Notes: a model not told the origin generated them from the letters alone. Shown: positions 1 to 12,470, counted from the first letter of the stretch. The stretch: DNA of 64,000 bases from Caenorhabditis elegans (GCF_000002985.6 NC_003282.8:16120001-16184000); one strand, 5' to 3'. Translations and numbers: made by a program.

Positions 1-954
1 AAAACATTTCTTGGCAATTTTTAGAAGCTTGAAAGTTGCGCTACTTTACCGATTTTTGTGGGCTTTCTTTTGCGATATTTTTAAAGTTACTAGCAATTTG
101 AATGATTTTTTCCAGTTATGGTACTTTACTAGAAAATGATGATCATCAAAGTAATGTAACAATTTTTGAAAATATTAAGCAAAGTAATCATCGTTTTCAA
201 ATCGATTATTTTATTCATGTCAGATATTTTTTGAAAGGTTTTATTCCGTCTGAAACTAATTTATACTACAACAAATGCTTTTAAAATACCTAAAATTTTT
301 GATGAATCTTGAATATTAAATTTGCTCGCAGTGAATAATATTTTTTGTTCAATAAATTTAACGACATCTTGGAGCAGTCTTTTTTTTTAAATTCATTTCA
401 AAATAAAGTTTGCAACAAAAAATGTTTTAAGTTGTTAATGAGTTGCTATCATAAAATTACATTTACAATTTTTCAAACTGGCCGGGTAAAACAGTCAAAA
501 CATAATTTTCAAGAAGAAACTCAAACAGTGACACGATATTTGAGAAGAACTACCGACAAACCAGCATAATGTAAGACGAGGTCCCCAGTTTTAACTGCGC
601 CCGACATCTGAGGGGGTTTGTTTTCGGATAAACGTAAGGAAAAATCCTAAAATTATTTGGCATCTTTTTAAATGCTTAAACAAATTTTCGACAGTTTTAC
701 CAATGTGGTATAAACTCGTTAAATCAAAATAAATTCATTGTAACAGTGGCATGAGATGTGACACCAAGGCAAATATCAGCCTGCCTCCGCACACCTACCT
801 GTTTTTAATGGAAGTTTTAACAAATTTATGAAAGTGTAAAAACTGTAGAACTTTGGGAAAAACACAAAACCTTGAATTTCCACGTCAAAATTCAGACAAA
901 ATCAGGCTTCAAGCAGGCGCTAGAGTCTATCTATATGCCTACCTTTCTTGAAAG
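1..954. other. Gene-free A/T-rich stretch, no exact piRNA core
   Basis: No convincing exon and no exact Ruby core. Around 598-616 there is half of a recurrent hairpin repeat (CCCGACATCTGAGGGGGTTT), and at about 780-800 and 910-950 fragments of the GCCTGCCTACC repeat family. The two short open frames at 102-284 and 345-569 have low-complexity composition and no splice or domain signature, so I do not call them genes. Confidence 0.6.
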
Positions 955-1187
955 AATTAAACTGCGTGGCGTGTACACAAAAATCCTTAAAACTTGACTC
1001 CGCCAAATTCGGCTCCCAACCAATATCAAGCCACCGGCATTCTATGAGTTCCGCGCCCAATACAGTGGGGCGGAACTCGTAAAATGTCGGTGGCTGATAT
1101 TGGTTTGGTGTCCGGATTTTGGCTTTCTCCTCCTAGTTTAAAAAAAAAATTTTGTGTACACACCACGCAGTTAAATTATTTTGAGTG
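955..1187. mobile_element. Palindromic MITE, CACTCAAAA-end family
   Basis: Left end TTAAACTGCGTGGCGTGTAC is mirrored on the right by GTACACACCACGCAGTTAAA (one-base difference), followed by TTTTGAGTG then TA. The interior is also a mirror: CCACCGGCATTC...GAGTTCCGCGC pairs with a GCGGAACTCGTAAAATGTCGGTGG half. No coding capacity, so it is a foldback DNA element mobilised by an enzyme encoded elsewhere. The intact relative at 49182-49500 shows a TA target duplication. Here the outer left CACTCAAAA end is worn away. Confidence 0.75.
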
Positions 1188-2214
1188 TAACTCTAGAAAA
1201 AACAATAATTTGAAGGGAATCGAAACCCATTGAGTTGTAAATCAAGTTCTCAAACTTAAACTCACACTTTGAAACATTATTTATGAATTTTTGATTTAAA
1301 TTTTTTCAAAAATTTCGGGAATTTTTCTTGAAATTTTGATATTATTTGAAGTTTAAATATAAGAATCTAAAAATTATAAAAAAACAATTGTTGGTTGAAA
1401 CAGATTTCACAAACAATGTCGAATATTGTAAATAAATGGAAACAGTAATGTTTTAAAAAATAAATTTCAAAATTTGGAATTCATGGCTGAAGCGGGTCTA
1501 GACCAGGTGCCATTTTTAGATTTTTTGATGTTTTTCAGGGAAATCGAAAAATCGCAAAATCTAAATCTTGTAAAACGAAAAACAAACATCGATTTTTCGA
1601 TTTCTGAAACAAAAATATGAAAGAATCGAAAACCACACCTTTGAATTTGAACGTTGAAACGAGTTCCCAGAAAACGAGCAAAATTTAAGAAAACTGTAAA
1701 ACCCGTTTCGATTGTTTTGAAATGTGACCATAGAAAATGATTTTCAACTGTTTTGAGCTGCCGTTAAAATTAGTTCAATTATATTCATTGGAATTTAGTT
1801 GCCATATGAATTTGCTTAAATTTGCTTTGTTCCAAACTTCTCTGTTTGCAACATTTTTAGAAAGTAAAGTATATGAAACAGTGAAAATATGAATCGAAAA
1901 TTTAGTGATTTTTTTCAGATTCCAAAGTTTTCTTTCCTGTTTCGAAAGAACATCGATTTAATTGAATTGTCTGCTGTCTATTTACCGGTGGTTTTATTAA
2001 TTAAAAAACGTCTCTTAAAAATGTTTTTTTTGGTTAACTGAACAGAAAGTTTAAAATGGTTATAACACAAAAATTTGCGGTTTCAAATTGTCAATATATT
2101 GTGATGGAAAATTACAGATGGTTGTTCCAAGCATGTGTGATGGCTCTCATTCTAATTGTTCAAAAAAAAGTAAAAATTATAGGAAAAAATTATTTGAGAT
2201 GTTCCAAAAAAAAC

Positions 2215-2525
2215 TATCAACTTCTTCGAGACGTCCTATGAGAATTATATGTCACAATCCTTCATCCAATAACTTCTTCTCTGATACCATATCTTTTTGG
2301 AATGCCATTACAAACAATTGTGATACCTTTTTATCTCCTATTCATTTTGAAAATCTCGTTGACAATTCCATTACCCGTTTATAACTTCCGGTGCTTATTC
2401 TTCATATCTCCCATTTTATTTACTTCCTTCTTTTCTGTTTTGTGCTTAGACGATTCTCTTGCGGGATGAGTCTAATTATATTTATTGATTTTTTTTCTTC
2501 TCAATAAATGAACATATAAATAACT
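2215..2525 (+). mobile_element. 3' end fragment of a non-LTR (LINE) retrotransposon
   Basis: An open frame ending at 2384 reads RRPMRIICHNPSSNNFFSDT followed by ISFWNAITNN and a tail ending NSITRL. The pattern R-x(n)-F-F-x(n)-FWN-x(n)-F-x(n)-L just before a stop is typical of the C-terminus of CR1/Sam-type LINE reverse transcriptase ORFs. A short 3' UTR with GCGGGATGAGTC and an AATAAATG run follows. Nothing upstream matches the rest of a LINE, so this is a 5'-truncated copy, as usual for target-primed insertion. The family is inferred from the tail only. Confidence 0.55.
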
Positions 2526-4609
2526 TTTTTGTGGTTTTATTTTAATGATTTCCGAGCATCACAAAATTTGAAATATGAACGTTAAACTTACAGTTTGAAA
2601 CGGCAAAAAATGTATACCTGAAATTAAAAAAAAAGCAGGATATTTAGAATAAAATTCACTATTCCAAAATGGTGGTATAATTAGAAAATGATTTTCAGTA
2701 TTACTTACATTAAGTCGGTGTGAAAATTTTACTTCTGTTTCGCTACACAAAAATCACATTTGTTAGTTCAAAAAAAAGTGTTTAATTTAAGTTTGAATAG
2801 AAATTTAAACAAAATCCGGAGCAATCTCAAAAAAGAATATTAATTTTTTGCAGAAAAAACATTTTGACCTAAATTTTCGAAATAAAAAATTTATCAAAAA
2901 TTGTTTCATCCAGTTTTCGAATGCTTAGTCATTTTTTCTTAGTATTTAGTTTCTAATTTTTTTAAACTTTTTTAGCCTAAAAATCTATAAATTAACATTG
3001 CCTAAACCATGTGAAAATGTTGAAAAAATGTGAAAAAGTTTTCGGTTTCACATTCAAAATTTACTCTTGTTTCAAATACTTCGACAGTGTGCACGGACTG
3101 CGTTTTTCATTATATTAAAACTTTCAAGTTAAATAAATATTTTACCCCTTTACAATATATTTGTACAAGTTGGAATGATTTCAAGTACATTTTGAAATAT
3201 CTTCAAACTAATTTTTTTTTGTGTGTTGCCAGAAAATCAAGTTTCTTGAGTAAGTAGGTTTATGCCACATCGGTGAAACTGTGAGAAAATTTTTAGTTTT
3301 GGAAGCAACTGTTTCGATATGTTTATAAGTAACTAACAAAGAAACAGATAACTGTTTACAGAATAATTGCTTCGATTCCTTAAAAATCGTCTACAAAAAC
3401 AACTTATGAGAACGTATGGCACTTTTTCCAGCCTCTGCAGCAGAATACCGTTTCTGCGGTTATTTAAAGTTTATAATTGAAACAATTTTTTACGGTTTCA
3501 CAATTTTCATGAACTTCAAAATGATTGTAAAAACCATTAATCTTTTCAGAAAACAATCGCCTGAAAATAAACATTTTAATAACACAAGTAACAATTCATT
3601 AGTATAATTTGTTTTGACTGTTTCAATCTGTTTTCATATTTTTCAAGAATTACAATACTCCAGTTGATATTCTAGTTGGAATTCTATTTATTCGGTTCAC
3701 ACGTTATTTTACATTTTGTTTGACAGTAAACAGTCAATGCGAACATAGTTATTTTTCCACAATTTGTTACAGTTTCACGTGTTTTTCAAATTTAAAAGTT
3801 TTTACCTTCACTTATTGTTTATCTTCAACTATCTTTTGAACGTTTTGATTTTGAACATTTGATCTCACTCGCTTATATATTTTCAATTTACAATAAATTT
3901 ATATAAATAAAATAATCTTGCGAAATAATTGTTTTCATTTGTTTTATTGAACTTTATTGTCTAACTACTCTATTTATCAAGTCAGGATTTTGCTTTGCAT
4001 CGTAAGGCTAACTATTTAAAAATATTACTATTAAAAACGATTCAAAAAAGAAGCAAACAGTATTGAAATTTCTGAAATGTATCCTATTTATAAAAACGTC
4101 TTGAAACAGACAAAAGTGTTTGTGTTTAAAAAAATATTGAGCATATTTCAAATAAATTTCAGAAAAATGTTCGAAACTTACACTTTCCATTCAATGTATT
4201 AAAAACACTTTGAAAGTTGGTTTCAGTTCAGTTTTTCAAAAATAAAACATATACTCTTTAAAGATTTACAACTCGAAACTTTATTGTCTGTGAGGTAATA
4301 CATCAATTTTCTGCTGTTTCTATAAATGTATTAATGCTTTATTAATTGTTAAAACTTTGATGGTTTCTCACTCAGAGGAACAAAACGTAGAAATATCAAC
4401 TTTTATTGTTTTAGTTGGATTTAAATAACTTTTTCTGTTGTAAAAAATAGCCAGTTTCCAAATTCTTGGAATAACTAGATTGAATAAAATATTTACTGTT
4501 TTAGTCAGTTAGTAAATAGCTGAGTTCCCTATCATATACAATTCATTTGTACTTGGGTTTTTTAAAAATTGATATTTTATGGCTTATACATTGCAAAAAG
4601 AACTTTTGC

Positions 4610-5130
4610 AGCTGAAAAAAACTCGAAAATTTAGAAATATTTAAATTTGAGGAATATAGAAGTTAAAAAGGTTTTTTGAAATTGCGTAAATGATGTAGTC
4701 AAAAGCTTTAAAAAATATTGTCAGGAGTTTTTTATTTTCTACTGTTTCAGACTGCTGATTAGATAACACAGGGAATTGAATTTTATTGGCATTGCAAAAT
4801 CTAGGGTGTTTTTTTCCGGAACAGCAAAATAAGTTGTAAATATATAAAATCACGGAAAAAATGTATGAAAATGTATGAAATGTATGAAAAAATGTAAAAA
4901 ATGTATTATGCTTGAAAAAACTTTTACCAGCTAAACATAGTTATTGAAAAAGCTCTAATCTTTAAGTTGTAAGTTGGATAACGTGGACTCCCCAAAAAAA
5001 AGTAATGTTTTCCTGAAAATTTCCAAAACTCAAACTCAGGTGCTACTTTGTGCTCTTACCAGTCTCGAAGAATTTTCTTGTGTAGTTGAAAAAAAAACTG
5101 AAAATCATTATTATTATGAAAAAATATATA
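4610..5130. repeat. piRNA-bearing module, direct copy 1
   Basis: Diverged direct duplicate of 6290-7330. Shared landmarks in the same order include TGAGGAAT..AGAAG, GTCAAAAGC, CTACTGTTTCAGACTGCTG (4739-4757) against TTACTGTTTCAAACTGCTGG (6441-6460), ACAGGG.ATT, TCCGGAACA, AACG(T/C)GGACT, and TTCTTGTGTA.TTGAAAAAAA. The piRNA core is preserved in both copies, but the sequence that should carry the 21-mer has diverged. Confidence 0.7.
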
Positions 5131-5941
5131 ATGACAGTTTATTCAATAGAAAGTGAAAAATTAATTTTGCGAGAATTGTTGTTTGCCAAAGCATAAGAAA
5201 AAATTACAGTTTTAACAAAATGCTATAAAACAACCAACAAAAAACGGTAAGCCAAAAAAAAATTTTTCACTTTTACAGTTTCGAGTTGTTTATTAATTTG
5301 AAGCAATTCGTTGGATTGATAGTACATTGATTTGTTTTTTCTTATTGCTTGCATTTTAAAAAAAGTAGAAAAAATTGCATAGTTTGCGTTAATTTTCGTT
5401 GCGTTGGGACATAATTTTTTCTTTGAGAAGATTATATTTTTCTTTTCAATTTTCTTCAAGGCGACGCCTCATTTTGATGATTAATATTTCTTACTATTTA
5501 CCTGCTTTTCTTGCAATAGTTACTTAAAAGTTGATTCAATTTCATTGGTTGAAACAGCACTATAATATTTTAGCTTACTAGTAGTAAGTTATATGAACAG
5601 AGTGAAACAGTATATTAAAAATTTTCGAAATTGTTTTCCTTGTGAAATTTAAAAAGAGAAAGCAACAAACAGAAATGAGAAAATCTTTGATCAAAATTTC
5701 TTTTTAAAAAACCTATAACTAAAAATTTTAAATATGAGGAGGAAAATATAAATTGTGCAAATTGGGTAGTTTTCATTTAAATCTAACCTGGAAATTAAAA
5801 AAAAACTTTTTCAAGTTGCTGTTAAAAATTTAACTGAATTTCAAGGATGTTTAATCGAAGTTCGTGGTATTCTGTTAACGTCAAAAGTTAATTCATTTGT
5901 ATTTTCAATGCGAACTAATACAAAAAGCGGAAAAATTGTTC

Positions 5942-6039
5942 ATCAAGAAGCTTATGGGAGCGTATATCCCGACATTTTCTGTGTTCCGCCGTTTACAATA
6001 GAAACGCGTCTGGATATACGCACCCATAAGTCCCTTGAT
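5942..6039. repeat. Short foldback repeat
   Basis: The left arm ATCAAGAAGCTTATGGGAGC continues into GTATATCC; the right arm GGATATACGCACCCATAAG continues into a CTTGAT end. Together they form an imperfect hairpin of about 98 bp with a loop around CGACATTTTCTGTG. The reading frames open on both strands across 5905-6147 are a by-product of this symmetry. Probably a MITE remnant. Confidence 0.6.
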
Positions 6040-6289
6040 AAAAAAATTTCGGCCCATGGAGTCCTCATGTGGACGTGGCTTGATTTTGAAAAGGAGTTTC
6101 CAAATGTCCAAATCCGAAAAATCGGAGAACCTGATGACAGTCTCTAATGTCCTGATGGCCAGCCCTAAAAATTCATAAAAACTATGAAACAGTAATCACG
6201 TATCTAAGAAAATTAAAACTTTCACCTGTTTCATAAAGTGTTGGGAAAAGTTGTAAAGCTATGAACATGTGAACATCCCCAAGTTCCTC

Positions 6290-7330
6290 CTAGAAAATGA
6301 ATTTTCAGTAGGCATCCTGAAAAATTTGAAAACTTTAAATGTGAGGAATTGAGAAGTAAGTAAATTAAGAAATATGAAAATTTTTTGAGGCTGCGTGAAT
6401 TTTTTAAGTACGTTGTCAAAAGCGTTTTTTTTTAAATTTTTTACTGTTTCAAACTGCTGGTAAGATATTACAGGGGATTTTAATTGTACTCGCTCTCTGC
6501 ACTCAACAAATCCAACAAATTAGTAGCGTCAAAAACTTCTTTTTGGAAATTTCGTTTTCTTAAACAAAATTTTTGAAACATTTTTACCACTTCGACAATC
6601 TATTTTTCTTCAGTTGCTATTGTTCCGCATAACATGTCAAAAGGAAAGTTTTCGTTTTTATATTTTCAATAAGTTATTAAGAAAGATTGAAAAGATAGAT
6701 TTCTAACTTCAACTCGCATTAAATTTTCAATAAATGTTTGAAATTATAAAAAAAAAAACGTAGGAATTGTTCGGAATAAAAAAAAATCTTGAAAAATTTC
6801 TAACTATCAAGTCGGAATTTTCTGTCAAAAATTGTGATTGAAAAAAAATTTCAATGTTAACTAATAAGAAAATTACCACATACCTACATACTTTTTTTTC
6901 AACTTTTTCAAATTTCTGTTAAAAGTTGAAATGTATTTTAATTATATTGAGCGAATATCATTATTGATAATATTCATCTTTACCTCATCGCCCAATTGAT
7001 TTATTTCATAGATACAATATCTAGGAATTCTTGCTGCTCCATCTGTTGCTCCAGACTCCGCCCTTTTTTTCTGGGAAGGTTCATCATACGTACTTTTTTC
7101 TCCGGAACATCAAAAAAAGTTGTAAAATATTCAAAATCACGAGAAAAATTTGTGATGGTCAAAAAAATTTTCCCTGCTGTAAATTGAGTAACGCGGACTT
7201 CCCAAAAATACTGTTATGTTTTTTTCTGCAATTTTCCAAACCTCAAACTAAATCACTCACTAAAAATTGTATTTTTGTTATCGTACCAACGGATTTCTTG
7301 TGTAATTGAAAAAAAAACTTGTTTTGAATA
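6290..7330. repeat. piRNA-bearing module, direct copy 2
   Basis: Longer copy of the module at 4610-5130, with the core at 6444-6451 (+). It also contains, at about 7030-7110, the GCTGCTCCATCTGTTGCTCC block that recurs near 11085, 11980 and 14855. The tail (TTCTTGTGTAATTGAAAAAA, then ATTGTTTCACATTG at 7341) matches 11550-11620, where the core is an exact ACTGTTTCACATTG. The copy at 7341 thus has a one-base change in its core. Confidence 0.65.
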
Positions 7331-8017
7331 TTTATTTTTGATTGTTTCACATTGTAGTTAAATAGTTGTCGTAGTTTTATATTATACCAGCCGATGACCG
7401 CGCCTCAGGCGCGGCCAACGACTGGCGGAGTTTAAAATGTATAACACATAGATGTCCTTTTAATCATTCAAAAATGTATCATTAAAAAAGTTGAAACTTC
7501 ATCGATTAAATCGCATTTTCTTCCATGGTATTCGATTCAGAAAATTCAAAGAGACAGTTAGAATGTTCTGATTTTTCTACACTCAAAATTATAAAACTGC
7601 GTTGCGTGTACGCCAAAATAGTCCCCGCCTTTTTCTCGTTCACTCACGGGGAAAAGGCAAAAAGCGGTACCCCAGGTAATATCAGCCGCCGACATCAATC
7701 GAGGTCCGCGCACCACACTATTTTTCTCACTGTTGGCGTGGCGAGCTGTCCCCCTCCCCCGAAAAATTTCCACAGAGTTACAGTTTTTTCAATAAGTTAA
7801 TAACTTTCCTTAACTGGAGAAGTCTGAATAATTAACTACTAATAGTAAGTTCTTTGAATATAGATGTGACAAAACAAATAAAAACTCCTACAGTTATAGG
7901 AGGTTGTAGAGCATTTCAGAACTTTTTTGAATTTTCCAGATGATTCTAGAAAATTCTAGAATTTTCTTGAAACTTCCAGAAGGTGCTGAAACAAAAAGTT
8001 GATTCCAGAACCAAAAT

Positions 8018-9470
8018 TTGAATTTCCCGCCAAATGTTTTCCTCAGAAAATTTGAATTTCCCGTCAAAAATTTTTTCTCAGAAATGTTGAGTTTTCGGCC
8101 AAAATTTATGGGTCTCACCACGAATATTCCAGAATTTTTTTCGAATTTTCCAGAAGGTTCTGGAACTTTCCAGAAGGTTCTAGAACATTATAGAATTTTC
8201 TGGAATTTTCCAGATGATTCCAAAACCAAAATTGAAATTCCCGCCAAAACCTTTTTCTCAGAAAATTTGAATTTCCCTTCAAAAATTTTTTTCTCAGAAA
8301 ATTTGAATTTCCCTCCAAAAATTTTTTTCACTGAAAATTTGAATTTCCCGCCAAATTTTTTTTCACTGAAAATTTGAATTTCCCGCCAAAAATTTTTTCT
8401 CAGAAATGTTGAGTTTTCGGCCAAAATTTATGGGTCTCACCACGAATATTCCAGAAATTTTTTCGAATTTTCCAGCAGGTTCTGGAACTTTCCAGAAGGT
8501 TCTAGAACATTATAGAATTTTCTGGAATTTTCCAGATGATTCCAAAACCAAAATTGAAATTCCCGCCAAAACCTTTTTCTCAGAAAATTTGAATTTCCCT
8601 TCAAAAATTTTTTTCTCAGAAAATTTGAATTTCCCTCCAAAAATTTTTTTCACTGAAAATTTGAATTTCCCGCCAAATTTTTTTTCACTGAAAATTTGAA
8701 TTTCCCGCCAAAAATTTTTTCTCAGAAATGTTGAGTTTTCGGCCAAAATTTATGGGTCTCACCACGAATATTCCAGAATTTTTTTCGAATTTTCCAGAAG
8801 GTTCTGGAACTTTCCAGAAGGTTCTAGAACATTATAGAATTTTCTGGAATTTTCCAGATGATTCCAAAACCAAAATTGAAATTCCCGCCAAAACCTTTTT
8901 CTCAGAAAATTTGAATTTCCCTCCAAAAATTTTTTTCACTGAAAATTTGAATTTCCCGCCAAATTTTTTTCACTGAAAATTTGAATTTCCCGCCAAAAAT
9001 TTTTTCTCAGAAATGTTGAGTTTTCGGCCAAAATTTATGGGTCTCACCACGAATATTCCAGAAATTTTTTCGAATTTTCCAGCAGGTTCTGGAACTTTCC
9101 AGAAGGTTCTAGAACATTATAGAATTTTCTGGAATTTTCCAGATGATTCCAAAACCAAAATTGAAATTCCCGCCAAAACCTTTTTCTCAGAAAATTTGAA
9201 TTTCCCTTCAAAAATTTTTTTCTCAGAAAATTTGAATTTCCCTCCAAAAATTTTTTTCACTGAAAATTTGAATTTCCCGCCAAATTTTTTTTCACTGAAA
9301 ATTTGAATTTCCCGCCAAAAATTTTTTCTCAGAAATGTTGAGTTTTCGGCCAAAATTTATGGGTCTCACCACGAATATTCCAGAATTTTTTTCGAATTTT
9401 CCAGAAGGTTCTGGAACTTTCCAGAAGGTTCTAGAACATTATAGAATTTTCTGGAATTTTCCAGATGATT
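8018..9470. repeat. Helitron satellite, ~322-bp higher-order units
   Basis: The landmark ATGTTGAGTTTTCGGCC recurs at 8084, 8406, 8728, 9013 and 9335, giving spacings of 322, 322, 285 and 322 bp. Units are near-identical; the 285-bp unit lacks one internal sub-repeat. Each unit is built from shorter TTTGAATTTCCCGCCAAA-type sub-repeats and TTCCAGAAGGTTCTGGAA-type palindromes. Open frames on both strands here are repeat artefacts. Confidence 0.9.
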
Positions 9471-9476
9471 CCAATG

Positions 9477-9659
9477 TGGGTCTCACCGCGAAGGGTCTCA
9501 CCACGATGGGTCTCACCACGAAGGGTCTCACCACGATGGGTCTCACCACGAAGGGTCTCACCACGATGGGTCTCACCACGAAGGGTCTCACCACGAAGGG
9601 TCTCACCACGATGGGTCTCACCACGAAGGGTCTCACCACGATGGGTCTCACCACGAAGG
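9477..9659. repeat. 15-bp minisatellite GGGTCTCACCACGAA/T
   Basis: About twelve tandem 15-bp units, mostly alternating between a final A-A and A-T version. The same unit, inverted, occupies about 33347-33470 in the second Helitron. Arginine/threonine-rich frames through it are not genes. Confidence 0.92.
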
Positions 9660-11035
9660 TGACAGGCCCCGCCCACAACTCTCACTGACTTTGGGTGTGA
9701 CGTCACAGACTACAAAGACTACATAGACTACAAACTATGGACAGACATTATATTTTTTTATATATAAGTAATGATTGCATTCTCCAAAAAATTGACATCA
9801 TTTCAAATTCTCACAACAGTTTGTTTGTGACTATGTGACTAAAATAAAATCTTAATACAATCTTAAACAGTCTTAATCAAATTCAACTGAATCTTAGACA
9901 ATTCTCTGCTAAGTTTTTTTTCTGTTGGATTCAACACTGATTTAATTTATAGTTTTTCTAACCATAAAACAAAATGTTCAAATTCGATCAATTTTCTCAA
10001 CATTCTGAAACAGATTTGTGTTATTCTGAGAAAAAAAGTGATTTTGTATTTATGTTTATACTTTTTTATAGTTTGTGTTCTGCATCCCATAATTATTTTG
10101 TAATGTTTAAAATGTTGTTATCAAAATTAATGAGCAAGAAAATTAATTGAAACAATTTTCCGACCAAATTGAAAAAAAACAGAAAATTTACATCTTGCAG
10201 TAATGTCGTTTTGAAAAAGCAATGTAAAATTTTAGAACGTTACGAAAATTTTTTTAAAAAAACGTCATAAATGGCAGGTGCATATCAAATATCATACAAA
10301 AGTCATTCTGTTTCAGAAATCTGGCGGAGTTTTGGAACAGCTATAATTGGAAATCTACAATTTTTTACTGCTTCAAGCTCTTTTTAAAATTTTCAATAAT
10401 TACAACTTTCCTGTTCGGCGAGTGGCTGAATTTGAGTTTTAAAATTGTGTTCCAGTTTATTTCAAAAAAATTTAAATCCTGAAACAAAAGTTTTTCTAGA
10501 TTTTTTTGGCGAAAGTTAAAATACATATTTCGAGAACAATTTGACTGAGCATTTCCTCCAGTTTTAATTGTATTTTGTTTTTTTTCTCAAAACATGGTTG
10601 AAGACATTAGACTTGAAAACTGCACAAATTTCTGATTGACTATTTTCTTAAAACCTGCAAAATTTATTAAAAGCATGAAAAAAAAGTGATAAGAAAAATT
10701 GTGTTCTGTTTCACATAGTTTTCAAAATAACTTCAACTTTCAAAAGACAATATTGTGAGAAATAAAGAAATCGAAAAGTCTTTAACTGATTGTGAGTTTA
10801 ATAATTGTTTAAATTTCGTTTTTTTAAAAATAAATCTAGTCTGAAAATTTTAAACAAAAAACTGTATTTTAATGATATTCACTCGTAATTCATGCCCGTT
10901 TCGATACATTTTAAATGTAAAAATTATTGATTGAAAACTATTTTTTTAAGGTTAACTACGAATGATAATTTCCATATATCTGTATTCCTTATAATATTCA
11001 GGTTTCTAATTAATATTCATTTCCCTTCATTCCTC

Positions 11036-11160
11036 AATTGATCTATTTCCGCCAATTGAGATAAAATCTCGAGGAGTCCTTGCTGCTCCATCTGTTGCTC
11101 CGAACTCAGCCCCCTGGGGAGGTTCAGATTACAGATTTCTTTCTCTGGAACCACTTTTCT
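11036..11160 (-). other. Exon-like repeated module (copy at 11.1 kb)
   Basis: On the minus strand one frame reads SSEQQMEQQGLLEILSQLAE before a stop, an amphipathic Leu/Gln-rich stretch. A related frame recurs at 11936-12010 (SPEQQMEQEVLPEILSQLAE), in shorter form near 7030-7075 (SLEQQMEQQEFLDIV) and near 14850-14895 (SPEQQMNQQ). The nucleotide block GCTGCTCCATCTGTTGCTCC is the common core. Either a pseudo-exon copied with local duplications or exons of an unrecognised minus-strand gene. I see no matching start exon or reliable splice pair, so no gene is called. Confidence 0.4.
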
Positions 11161-11935
11161 CGTTGGATTGGTTGGATATCACCGGATCGTTGTTGTTTTT
11201 TTTTTGAATAATAATGTTGAAACAGTAAATATTTTTTCTCACTTTTTTCATCAACTGGACAATTTTTTTTGTTTTGTCGCTATGCTTCGTCATTAGTCAT
11301 TTCCATTTCAACTGTTATATCGCTCTTAAAAGGAAAAAAAAATAGAAAGGTTAATTTGCTTGAATACTTGAAAAAATAAAAAATTGTTTCTCAACTTCCA
11401 TATACTTGTTTTTTCAATGAAGTCTCACTACTCCTCAAATTGGCAACACATTAATTAATCTGTTACTTTTCTTGAAAGTTCATGAAATGTTAACTAATTT
11501 TTTCAATGAAAATGTCTATTTTTTAGTCTCGTTGCAATCTCGGACGATTTTCTTGTGTATTTGAAAGAAAAATTAAAAAATTAGAAAAACTATTTTTTGA
11601 CTGTTTCACATTGTTGCCAAAAAATAATTGGAAAAAGCAATTTTATTGTTTTCTGTTCTATTCAGTTGTTTGAAATTTAAAAAAAAATGAAAGTAAAATT
11701 TAATTTTTCACTGTTTCTGATTGTTGTTGAATTATCATGGTGTTTTAAAACAATATTCTGTGCGGAACTCAGAAACAGTTTTTGGTCTAAACTTTTCAAG
11801 TCCTCAGTTCTATGTATTTTCTGCATAAAACTTGTTCACATCAGTCTCATAGCTAACAAGAATTTCCATATATCTACATACTTTCCCCCTCTTAACTCAT
11901 AATATTTAGATTCCTAATTAATATTCATCTCCCTT

Positions 11936-12060
11936 CTTATTTATTTCCGCCAATTGAGATAAAATCTCGGGAAGGACTTCCTGCTCCATCTGTTGCTCCG
12001 GACTCCGCCCCTGGGGAGGTTGGACTCATTGTTTTTGTAGCTCCGGAACCACTTTCTTCC
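11936..12060 (-). other. Exon-like repeated module (copy at 12.0 kb)
   Basis: Second well-preserved copy of the minus-strand module. It shares CCGCCAATTGAGATAAAATC, the GCTCCATCTGTTGCTCCG block, CCTGGGGAGGTT and CGGAACCACTTT with 11036-11160. It sits about 400 bp upstream of hlh-32 on the opposite strand. An 88-codon minus frame (11937-12203) covers it, but only the final 25 or so residues are conserved between copies. Confidence 0.4.
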
Positions 12061-12470
12061 AGTGGAGGTTCAGAAATATAACTTGTCAAAACTAAGTGTA
12101 TTTTTCCCATTTTTTGAGAGAGCCAATTTTTATTCATATTTTTTTCTTGACAACTCGACAATCTACTTTTTTTGCCGGATTGCTCAGAGGCATTATTAGA
12201 CAATTAAATGTGGCGTCCAATAATTGTGGCATAGAATTTTGTGGAAAAAATCGTAACTTTTCAAATTTCCAGCTTTTCACATTTCAAATTTCCAACGAAT
12301 TTTCCATCTTCCACCAGGAAAAAATGTTCACCGATCACACTATTTCCTCCAACTTGTCACTTTGAATTATCGAATCTGTCATTTCCTTATTCACTTACAC
12401 CCCCAGCAGTGGTGTCCCTGGGGGACCCTACTGGATGGGAGTACTGTAATGGGCGGAACCTATTGGTTTT

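Larger units (their letters stand above)
1188..7386. ncRNA. 21U-RNA loci block: ten exact promoter cores
   Basis: Plus-strand cores start at 3618, 4742, 6226 and 6444. Minus-strand cores (read as TGAAACAG on the + strand) span 1396-1403, 1874-1881, 4102-4109, 5550-5557, 5603-5610 and 6185-6192. One-mismatch forms CTGTTTCG at 1937, 2735 and 3309 (+) may be weak or decayed promoters. The minus core at 6185 and the plus core at 6226 are only 33 bp apart and diverge back to back. The 5550 and 5603 pair is co-oriented and 53 bp apart, so the downstream unit overlaps the upstream promoter. No other genes are seen here apart from the repeats listed separately. Confidence 0.85.
7387..9774 (-). mobile_element. 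Non-autonomous Helitron A, packed with satellite repeats
   Basis: Read on the minus strand, the 5' end begins TCATTACTTATATA just after an A (TC at 9774). The 3' end is a hairpin (CCGCGCC TCA GGCGCGG on the + strand, 7398-7414) a few bases before a terminal CTGG (CCAG at 7387-7390), followed by T. TC...hairpin-CTRR inserted between A and T is the Helitron signature. There is no Rep/helicase ORF, so it is non-autonomous (NDNAX-like). Inside: a half copy of the CACTCAAAA MITE (about 7578-7750), long satellite units (8018-9470), and a GGGTCTCACCACGA minisatellite (9477-9659). The copy at 33227-34782 has the same ends in opposite orientation. Confidence 0.8.
9775..12470. ncRNA. 21U-RNA loci block: five exact cores
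   Basis: Plus cores start at 10308, 10706 and 11601. Minus cores span 10006-10013 and 11218-11225. A CTGTTTCT variant lies at 11711. The rest is A/T-rich except for the exon-like modules listed separately and the hlh-32 5' region from about 12400. The block CCTACTGGATGGGAGTACTG and GGGCGGAACC just upstream of hlh-32 (about 12428-12460) is G/C-richer than its surroundings and may be promoter. Confidence 0.85.

Noticed and set aside
2056-2241. Small gene upstream of the LINE tail
   Set aside because: Only the region after about 2215 has LINE similarity; the upstream frame is A/T-rich without support.
8018-9706. Many open frames of 67-119 codons on both strands
   Set aside because: They are periodic translations of the Helitron satellite and minisatellite and repeat with the unit length.
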